Shown here: piece by piece, positions 1 through 4,430 of the stretch | How the letters are laid out: each line of letters opens with the position of its first letter | Numbering within the stretch: the stretch's first letter is position 1 | NCBI GenBank assembly: GCA_023433265.1 | Contig: JAEZDR010000032.1 | Span: 1 to 5,053, forward strand | DNA length: 5,053 bases | From: Bacteroidota bacterium | GTDB taxonomy: Bacteria > Bacteroidota > Bacteroidia > Chitinophagales > Chitinophagaceae | Direction: 5' to 3' | Notes under the pieces: generated by a model | The model's input: only the letters and a program-made list of their open reading frames with translations | Database searches by the model: none | What the model was told of the DNA's origin: nothing | Program-made: the position numbers and the translations under genes

Positions 1-3
1 AAC

Positions 4-55
4 TAGTACTTAGTACATAGTACAAAGATTAGTACTTAGTACATAGTACATAGAT
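4..55. repeat. Two tandem copies of a 26-bp unit built from TAGTACW heptamers
   Basis: Positions 4-29 and 30-55 are direct tandem copies that differ at one base (A25 versus T51). Each copy is itself three heptamers (TAGTACT, TAGTACA, TAGTACA) followed by a five-base spacer (AAGAT or TAGAT). The result is six GTAC palindromes at a 7-bp step, broken once by the spacer. No reading frame of substance crosses it. The array begins only 3 bases from the left edge, so more copies may lie outside. The repeat is read directly from the sequence. I recall TAGTAC-rich intergenic arrays from related Bacteroidota but cannot verify this here, and no function is assigned. Confidence 0.9.
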
Positions 56-151
56 TTTAGACAGAACCGGAATAAATAGTGGGGAGAGATTATTGAGTCA
101 TCGGCCTTGGAAAGAGGTTGAAGAGGGCGGTGGGGACTTGGGCTCGGGAAG

Positions 152-194
152 CAGAGATTGCCACGTCGCTCGTTCCTCGCTCCTCGCAAGGACG
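152..194. repeat. 43-bp interspersed direct repeat, copy 1
   Basis: This copy is identical over 43 bases to 254-296, and the two are offset by 102 bp. It opens with CAGAGATTGCCACG and closes with CTCGCAAGGACG. Inside, CTCG recurs every 7 bases (169, 176, 183). Similarity continues leftward with gaps (TTGGGCT at 138-144 matches 239-245, offset 101). A degenerate copy of the right half may lie at about 200-222 (ends in CTCGCAATG). Short terminal complementarity (TTGC near the left, GCAA near the right) gives it the look of a REP-like interspersed element. I recall similar GATTGC...GCAATGACG repeats from Bacteroidota genomes, without being able to check. No transposase is present in the window. 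Confidence 0.85.
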
Positions 195-253
195 GTGCCC
201 TCGTGCTTCCTGCCTCGCAATGTTAACGCGGTGAGGAATTGGGCTTCGGAGGA

Positions 254-296
254 CAGAGATTGCCACGTCGCTCGTTCCTCGCTCCTCGCAAGGACG
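254..296. repeat. 43-bp interspersed direct repeat, copy 2
   Basis: This is identical to 152-194. A third, truncated occurrence follows at 311-320 (CAGAGATTGC, the first 10 bases), preceded by TTGGGAGGG, which resembles the left flank of the other copies. After that the sequence diverges into a small hairpin (CGGCAG 322-327, loop of 8, CTGCCG 336-341). The spacing from copy 2 to the partial copy is 57 bp rather than 102 bp, so the block is not a regular tandem array. Confidence 0.85.
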
Positions 297-346
297 TTCG
301 TTTGGGAGGGCAGAGATTGCCCGGCAGTGTGGCTCCTGCCGCGAAA

Positions 347-423
347 GGGAGCGCTACGCTTCGTTGACGCTATCAGTACGCTTTCACTACCCTTTCACTA
401 CGGAGTCACTACGGAGTCACCCC
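347..423. repeat. Imperfect 11-bp tandem repeat, about 7 units
   Basis: Four clear units are GCTTTCACTAC (380-390), CCTTTCACTAC (391-401), GGAGTCACTAC (402-412) and GGAGTCACCCC (413-423). Earlier units in the same register are more decayed: GCTATCAGTAC (369-379), GCTTCGTTGAC (358-368) and GGGAGCGCTAC (347-357). Every unit except the last ends in AC, at an 11-bp step close to one helical turn. It sits directly before the perfect stem-loop at 422-445. The last four units are certain and the first three are a pattern judgement. Confidence 0.7.
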
Positions 424-445
424 CTATTTTTGGTGAAAAATAGGG
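422..445. other. Perfect 10-bp stem-loop with GGTG loop
   Basis: CCCTATTTTT (422-431) pairs completely with AAAAATAGGG (436-445) around the four-base loop GGTG. No T-run follows the stem on either strand, so it does not look like an intrinsic terminator. The left arm plus the first loop base contain TATTTTTG (425-432), a full match to the Bacteroidota -7 promoter consensus. No coding sequence follows downstream on that strand, so the match may be chance in an A+T-rich stem. Confidence 0.8.
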
Positions 446-560
446 CCAGGGAGAAGGTGTGTTTGGTAGAAAACAGTGGAATTAAAAACCTTGAGCGGGT
501 AATGTTGGTTCTAAAGTTATTCAGAAGAATAGCAAGACCTGAGTACAGGGGATGGGCAAT

Positions 561-590
561 AAAAAAAATCCCTCCGGAAGGGGAGGGATT
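561..590 (-). terminator. Intrinsic terminator of rpmE2
   Basis: Read on the minus strand, AATCCCTCC (590-582) pairs perfectly with GGAGGGATT (575-567) around a six-base loop. It runs straight into eight T residues (568-561). It lies 19 bases past the rpmE2 stop codon and is a textbook Rho-independent terminator for leftward transcription. Confidence 0.93.
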
Positions 591-609
591 GCAATTATCT
601 GGTAAACGC

Positions 610-861
610 TTACGCTTTCTTAGCGTAACGCTTCTTAAACTTATCAATACGGCCTGCTGTATCCACCAACATGTTTTTGCCAGTGTAAAAAGGATGTGAT
701 GTGTTTGAAATCTCCAGCTTAATGAGCGGGTATTCATTACCATCTTCCCATTTTACGGTTTCTTTAGAAGCGGCTGTTGAGCGGCTAAGAAACTGGTAAC
801 CATTACTCATGTCCTTGAAAACTACGAACCTATAAGCCTTTGGGTGGATGCCTTCTTTCAT
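610..861 (-). CDS. rpmE2: 50S ribosomal protein L31, type B (zinc-independent)
   Basis: This encodes an 83-residue protein of the large ribosomal subunit; L31 helps bridge the two subunits near the central protuberance. The sequence carries type B landmarks in order: MK-GIHP at the N-terminus, RFVVFKD at about residues 11-17, STAA..ETVKWEDG near the middle, YPLIKLEIS at about 44-52, then SHPFYTG and DTAGRIDKFKKRY at the C-terminus. The length is usual for type B. There is no cysteine, so the zinc-binding CxxC pairs of type A L31 are absent; type B is the form that does not need zinc. The ATG is the canonical family start. No Shine-Dalgarno sequence precedes it; the leader is A-rich (acaaaaataatagt). 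It has its own promoter (-7 element at 918-911) and a terminator at 590-561, so it can be a single-gene transcript. yajQ lies 108 bp upstream on the same strand. Confidence 0.96.
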   Translation of the reverse strand: MKEGIHPKAYRFVVFKDMSNGYQFLSRSTAASKETVKWEDGNEYPLIKLEISNTSHPFYTGKNMLVDTAGRIDKFKKRYAKKA

Positions 862-875
862 ACTATTATTTTTGT

Positions 876-893
876 ACCCGTTATTGGGCGGGT
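876..893 (-). other. Hairpin in the rpmE2 leader
   Basis: On the minus strand ACCCG (893-889) pairs with CGGGT (880-876) around an eight-base loop. It lies between the predicted transcription start (about 904) and the ATG at 861, leaving 14 bases before the start codon. Ribosomal-protein mRNAs often carry leader structures bound by their own product. A five-pair stem is modest evidence, so an autoregulatory role is only a possibility. Confidence 0.4.
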
Positions 894-910
894 TAATTTT
901 TAAGCGTGTG

Positions 911-941
911 CAAAGGTAATGGTTAGGCTAAATGCAACCAA
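911..941 (-). promoter_or_regulatory. rpmE2 promoter, Bacteroidota type
   Basis: The minus strand reads TACCTTTG at 918-911, a full match to the -7 consensus TAnnTTTG. TTG at 941-939 sits 20 bases upstream, as expected for the -33 element. Transcription would start at about 904, giving a leader of roughly 43 bases. This is the best-formed promoter in the window because both elements are present. Confidence 0.75.
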
Positions 942-961
942 GTTTTTCTTGCGCTTTGCAT
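932..961. other. Imperfect inverted repeat between yajQ and rpmE2
   Basis: ATGCAA (932-937) is complementary to TTGCAT (956-961), and inside it CAAG (939-942) is complementary to CTTG (948-951) around TTTTT. The internal loop is asymmetric (one base against four). It begins 9 bases after the yajQ stop and covers the -33 element of the rpmE2 promoter. It could form a hairpin at the 3' end of yajQ mRNA, but no T-run follows it, so it is not called a terminator. Confidence 0.45.
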
Positions 962-969
962 CCGTGTTT

Positions 970-1461
970 CTAACTCTTCATATTCGTAAACTGCAGGGGT
1001 AGCCCTAAATCGCCACCTTTGCAGGCAGCTATAACCTGCTGTAAATCATCTATCTTCTTTCCTGTTACCCTTACGATGTCATCCATTATCTGGGCTTGCA
1101 CCTTTAGACCGCTATCCTTTATAAGCTTAACAATCTTTTTCGCATCTTCCTGCTTCAGCCCGTTGCGTACGGGTATTTCTTTCTTTACCACCTTACCGCT
1201 GGGGTAGGCGTCTTTTTCAAAGTTGAAGGCACTTGCTTCAATGCCTTGTTTCATTGCCCGGCTGATAATAACATCTATTACCTGCTTCATCTTCATATCG
1301 CTTTCTACCGTAACATTAATCAGGAAGTCTTTTTTATTCAAATCTATTTCCACCGGCGAGTCTTTGAAGTCGAAACGGGTAGATATCTCTTTTTTCACGG
1401 TGTTAATTGCGTTGTCCAGGGTTTGAAGGTCTACTTTGCTGGCAATATCGAACGAAGGCAT
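970..1461 (-). CDS. yajQ: YajQ family nucleotide-binding protein (UPF0234/DUF520)
   Basis: This encodes a 163-residue protein, the same length as Escherichia coli YajQ. The family is cytoplasmic and folds as two ferredoxin-like domains. It binds nucleic acid or nucleotides, and a Xanthomonas member has been reported to bind cyclic di-GMP and act with a transcription regulator. The precise role in Bacteroidota is not established. Landmarks are MPSFDI at the N-terminus, STRFDFKD at about 27-34, KQGIEAS near the middle, KKIVKLIKDSGLKVQAQI at about 108-125, RVTGKKIDDLQ at about 131-141 and GGDLGLPLQF near the end. The start is secure because MPSFDI is the family's conserved beginning. A TAnnTTTG element lies 14 bases upstream of the ATG, so the leader is very short and has no Shine-Dalgarno sequence. 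The gene is divergent from mutS and is followed on the same strand by rpmE2. Confidence 0.95.
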   Translation of the reverse strand: MPSFDIASKVDLQTLDNAINTVKKEISTRFDFKDSPVEIDLNKKDFLINVTVESDMKMKQVIDVIISRAMKQGIEASAFNFEKDAYPSGKVVKKEIPVRNGLKQEDAKKIVKLIKDSGLKVQAQIMDDIVRVTGKKIDDLQQVIAACKGGDLGLPLQFTNMKS

Positions 1462-1475
1462 AGCAGTTTTTTTGG

Positions 1476-1483
1476 CAAATATA
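1476..1483 (-). promoter_or_regulatory. yajQ -7 promoter element
   Basis: The minus strand reads TATATTTG at 1483-1476, a full match to TAnnTTTG. Its last base is 14 bases from the ATG at 1461, so the predicted start of transcription leaves a leader of about 8 bases. I see no clear TTG at the -33 position. That region falls in the hairpin at 1496-1517. Confidence 0.6.
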
Positions 1484-1490
1484 TATTAAG

Positions 1491-1517
1491 AAAAAGGCTT
1501 CCATGGAAATGGAAGCC
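1491..1517 (-). terminator. Orphan leftward intrinsic terminator
   Basis: On the minus strand GGCTTCCA (1517-1510) pairs perfectly with TGGAAGCC (1503-1496) around a six-base loop and is followed by TTTTT (1495-1491) then CTT. This is the form of a Rho-independent terminator for leftward transcription. The plus strand has no T-run after the stem. No leftward gene lies upstream of it: mutS, the next gene, runs the other way. It ends just before the yajQ -7 element, so it would either end a short non-coding RNA or shield yajQ from antisense transcription coming out of mutS. Confidence 0.7.
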
Positions 1518-1567
1518 GGAATGCACATGAGAAAAAATAAACACTGCTTTTAGAGTATTACCTCAAA

Positions 1568-1575
1568 TATTTTTG
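1568..1575 (+). promoter_or_regulatory. Possible upstream rightward -7 element
   Basis: TATTTTTG is a full match to TAnnTTTG. No convincing TTG lies about 20 bases upstream. If used, transcription would start near 1582 and give mutS a leader of roughly 165 bases. Rightward ATG codons in that stretch open frames of only three or four codons. It could equally be a chance match in A+T-rich DNA. Confidence 0.3.
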
Positions 1576-1731
1576 TTGGTTCGTTTTGTCTTTCGTCAAG
1601 GCAAGATTACTGCATGCTTTGTTAATGAAATATTAAGCAGGATGAGCGGAAAATAAAGGGCATTGGGTGGGTGTTTAGTCATAGCTTTTCCACAGTGCCC
1701 CCGCCGGGTATTAGCCCACAACCTCAATGGT

Positions 1732-1739
1732 TATATTTG
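1732..1739 (+). promoter_or_regulatory. mutS -7 promoter element
   Basis: TATATTTG fully matches TAnnTTTG and ends 9 bases before the ATG at 1749. Transcription would start about 2-3 bases before that codon, so the mRNA would be essentially leaderless. The -33 region shows only TTA (1711-1713). Its position inside the longer open frame argues that translation begins at 1749 and not further upstream. Confidence 0.55.
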
Positions 1740-1748
1740 CTGCCGTCG

Positions 1749-4376
1749 ATGCAAGCAAAAACAACCTCGGAAACTCCTTTAATGCAACAGCACAGGGCTA
1801 TTAAGCAGAAGTATCCTGACGCTTTGCTGTTGTTTAGGGTAGGCGACTTCTATGAAACCTTTGGCGAGGATGCCATCATCGCAGCGCAGGTACTCGGAAT
1901 CACCTTAACGAAGCGAAATAACGGTGCAGCCGCAGCCAGCGAACTTGCCGGTTTTCCTCACCACGCACTTGACACTTATTTACATAAACTCGTGAAAGCA
2001 GGGTACCGGGTAGCTGTTTGCGATCAACTCGAAGACCCCAAACAAGCAAAGGGTATTGTGAAGCGAGGGGTGACAGAAATGGTTACACCGGGTATAGCTA
2101 CCAACGACAAACTGCTTGAACACAATACAAACAACTTCCTTGCGGGCCTTCATTTTACCGATGACAGAATTGGTGCAGCGTTCCTCGATATCTCAACAGG
2201 CGAGTTCTTCGTAGCCGAGGGCAACTTTGAATACATTGATAAACTGCTGCAAACGCTACGGCCTGCCGAAGTGATATTTCAAAGAAGTTACCAAAAACAC
2301 TACAAGGAGGTATTTGGTGGTAAGTTTTACACATACACCCTGGAAGCATGGCTGTTCGATGAAGCCTATACCACCGAGCTGTTGCTCAAACAGTTTCAAA
2401 CACATTCGCTCAAAGGTTTTGGTATTGAACATATGCATCACGCCATCGTGGCAGCCGGTGCGGTTATACATTACCTTAAGGATACCGAACATCCCAACCT
2501 GCAGCACATTACTTCCATTCAGCGTATTGAGAGAGACGACTATCTCTGGCTCGATAAATTTACCATCCGCAACCTCGAGCTTGTAGGCGGCAACCAGGAA
2601 GGTAACAATCTCTTGCGCGTGTTGGATAATACCGTAAGTGCCATGGGGGGGAGGTTACTAAAGCGTTGGTTGCTCATGCCATTGAAAGACGTTCACAAAA
2701 TAACGGAACGGTTAAACCTTGTTGAGTATTTTATTCTTCAACCAGAGCTGAAGAAAAGACTGGAGCAATCAATCAAACATGTTGGTGACGTGGAACGGCT
2801 GGTAAGCAAAGTTTCCATGAAAAAGATATCTCCCCGCGAGGTTCTTCAGCTGGCGAAAGGGCTGCAGCATGTGGATGAAATAAAACTCCTCTGCTCTCAA
2901 AATACCAACGAGTACCTCAGACGCCTCGGTGATGCTTTAAATCCCTGCCCGCTCATCAGGGATAAAATACTATCGGAACTGGACGATAATCCTCCTGTTG
3001 CCGCAAACAAGGGTGGTGTTATAAGGGAGGGCGTAGATACAGCGTTAGATGAATTACGAAGGATAGCAAGCGGCGGTAAAGAATATTTAGTAAGTATTCA
3101 ACAACGTGAAAGCGCAGCTACCGGGATTAGCTCCTTGAAAATTGGCTTCAACAATGTGTTTGGCTATTACCTTGAAGTAACCAACCTCCACAAGGATAAG
3201 GTGCCCACAGGCTGGACGAGGAAGCAAACACTTACAAATGCAGAGCGGTACATAACACCTGAATTAAAGGAGTACGAGGAGAAGATAACAGGTGCGGAAG
3301 AAAAGATACTGGCAATTGAGCTTGCGCTTTACGACAGGCTGCTTATGGAAATGCAGGACTACATTGCCTCTATGCAGGTGAATGGTAACATGCTTGCTGT
3401 TATGGATTGCTTACTATGCTTCGCTGGCAATGCCCTGAACTATAATTATAAAAAACCAATATTACATGAGGGTGGCGAACTGGAACTAAAAGCCAGCAGG
3501 CACCCCGTCATCGAACGCAACTTGCCTCCGGGAGAGCCTTATGTAGCTAACGACATTGTGCTGGATCCTGAAACCTTACAAATCATTATTCTCACGGGGC
3601 CAAACATGAGCGGTAAGAGTGCAGTGCTACGCCAAACGGCTCTTGTTACCCTTATGGCGCATATGGGAAGTTTTGTTCCGGCAGAGTCTGCGCGAATACC
3701 TTTAACTGACAAGATATTCACCCGCGTAGGAGCGAGCGACAACCTGAGTGCGGGTGAGAGCACGTTCATGGTTGAAATGAACGAAACAGCAAGCATCATA
3801 AATAACATTTCTCCTCGAAGCCTTATTCTGCTCGACGAAATCGGCCGGGGTACATCTACCTATGATGGTATTTCCATCGCCTGGAGTATCGTAGAGTTCC
3901 TTCACGCTTCAACCGCAAAGCCTAAAACGCTTTTTGCCACTCACTACCATGAATTGAATGAACTTGAAGCGCGTCTTCCAAGGGTTAAGAACTATCACAT
4001 TACCAATAAGGAAGTGGGGAACAAAGTAATCTTCCTACGCAAGCTCGCTGAGGGTGGTACTACACATAGCTTTGGTGTTCATGTTGCGCGCATGGCAGGA
4101 ATGCCACCCGCCCTGATAGAAAGAGCTTCTGAAATTCTAAAGCAATTGGAAGAGAAACACCTGGCTCATGATGAAGACAATGATGACAATAAATTGTCCA
4201 AAACAGGAAGCAAACTCAAGAAGATGGAGCATTCAAAAATGCAACTATCCATCTTTGATGCGCACTCGCAAACGTTCGATGAAATCAGGACTTCCCTGCA
4301 AAACATTGATATCAACCGCCTCACACCGGTTGAAGCTTTATTTAAGCTGCAGGAAATAAAACAAAAGATAAAGTAA
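1749..4376 (+). CDS. mutS: DNA mismatch repair protein MutS
   Basis: MutS recognises mispaired and small looped-out bases and, as an ATP-driven clamp, recruits MutL. The 875-residue product is full length (E. coli MutS has 853). In order it shows the mismatch-reading Phe-x-Glu motif in GDFYETFGEDA (Phe34, Glu36), a connector domain, the core and clamp with NNVFGYYLEV (about 468-477) and TLTNAERYITPELKE, RHPVIE at 584-589, Walker A GPNMSGKS (617-624), STFMVEM (671-677), Walker B with DEIGRGTSTYDG (696-707), and FATHYHEL with His732. A charged Asp/Lys-rich linker follows. Then comes QLSIF (832-836), which fits the sliding-clamp-binding consensus, and a tail with LTPVEALFKL typical of the family's C-terminus. 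The frame is open back to a GTG at 1671, but the 26 extra residues (Pro-rich) precede the normal family start. The -7 element at 1732-1739 would put the transcription start beyond that GTG. ATG 1749 is therefore preferred. No key residue is missing. Confidence 0.97.
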   Translation: MQAKTTSETPLMQQHRAIKQKYPDALLLFRVGDFYETFGEDAIIAAQVLGITLTKRNNGAAAASELAGFPHHALDTYLHKLVKAGYRVAVCDQLEDPKQAKGIVKRGVTEMVTPGIATNDKLLEHNTNNFLAGLHFTDDRIGAAFLDISTGEFFVAEGNFEYIDKLLQTLRPAEVIFQRSYQKHYKEVFGGKFYTYTLEAWLFDEAYTTELLLKQFQTHSLKGFGIEHMHHAIVAAGAVIHYLKDTEHPNLQHITSIQRIERDDYLWLDKFTIRNLELVGGNQEGNNLLRVLDNTVSAMGGRLLKRWLLMPLKDVHKITERLNLVEYFILQPELKKRLEQSIKHVGDVERLVSKVSMKKISPREVLQLAKGLQHVDEIKLLCSQNTNEYLRRLGDALNPCPLIRDKILSELDDNPPVAANKGGVIREGVDTALDELRRIASGGKEYLVSIQQRESAATGISSLKIGFNNVFGYYLEVTNLHKDKVPTGWTRKQTLTNAERYITPELKEYEEKITGAEEKILAIELALYDRLLMEMQDYIASMQVNGNMLAVMDCLLCFAGNALNYNYKKPILHEGGELELKASRHPVIERNLPPGEPYVANDIVLDPETLQIIILTGPNMSGKSAVLRQTALVTLMAHMGSFVPAESARIPLTDKIFTRVGASDNLSAGESTFMVEMNETASIINNISPRSLILLDEIGRGTSTYDGISIAWSIVEFLHASTAKPKTLFATHYHELNELEARLPRVKNYHITNKEVGNKVIFLRKLAEGGTTHSFGVHVARMAGMPPALIERASEILKQLEEKHLAHDEDNDDNKLSKTGSKLKKMEHSKMQLSIFDAHSQTFDEIRTSLQNIDINRLTPVEALFKLQEIKQKIK

Positions 4377-4407
4377 CCCTATTCATTGTTTTAGCATTTT
4401 CTGTAGT

Positions 4408-4429
4408 GCGGCAATGGTATTTTTGCCGC
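4408..4429. promoter_or_regulatory. Inverted repeat over the tgt promoter and start
   Basis: GCGGCAA (4408-4414) is perfectly complementary to TTGCCGC (4423-4429), separated by eight bases. The repeat encloses the -7 element and ends one base before the tgt ATG. As DNA it could be a binding site covering the promoter. As RNA, in read-through transcripts from mutS, it would form a 7-bp stem abutting the start codon. A transcript started from the local promoter would lack it. No T-run follows, so it is not an intrinsic terminator. Confidence 0.5.
4418..4425 (+). promoter_or_regulatory. tgt -7 promoter element
   Basis: TATTTTTG fully matches TAnnTTTG and ends 5 bases before the ATG at 4431. The expected transcription start falls on or within a base or two of that codon, implying a leaderless mRNA. 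No good TTG is found at the usual -33 distance. The element gives tgt possible expression independent of mutS, whose stop codon is 54 bp upstream of the tgt start. Confidence 0.55.
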
Positions 4430-4430
4430 T

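Larger units (their letters stand above)
1..560. other. Repeat-rich non-coding region
   Basis: I find no gene I can support in this stretch. Open frames across it have no ATG start with a plausible ribosome-binding context, resemble no family I know, and contain the DNA repeats as repeated peptide (for example RDCHVARSSLLART twice in a frame opening with TTG at 93). From left to right it holds a heptamer-based array, a visibly G+C-rich block with a 43-bp direct repeat, an 11-bp periodic run, a perfect stem-loop, and about 115 bp (446-560) of ordinary-looking sequence in which I see nothing. The left flanking gene is outside the window. Confidence 0.75.

Noticed and set aside
4..320. Possible CRISPR array
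   Set aside because: The 26-bp units are tandem without spacers, the two 43-bp copies are separated by 59 bp of partly related sequence, and no cas gene is present.
93..443. 116-codon open frame across the G+C-rich repeat block
   Set aside because: It opens with TTG, resembles no protein family, and its apparent peptide repeat (RDCHVARSSLLART twice) simply reflects a DNA repeat whose 102-bp offset is a multiple of three. It ends in the stem-loop.
364..743. Overlapping open frames on both strands around the rpmE2 terminator and 3' end
   Set aside because: They run through an intrinsic terminator and the 11-bp repeats or lie antisense to, or out of frame with, rpmE2. They are shadows of real features.
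610..861. Missing cysteines in L31 as a sign of damage
   Set aside because: Absence of the zinc-binding cysteines is the defining normal state of type B L31.
1489..1530. Short leftward frame starting ATG at about 1530 and running into yajQ
   Set aside because: About 40 codons, overlapping the terminator hairpin and the yajQ promoter and start in another frame, with no family resemblance.
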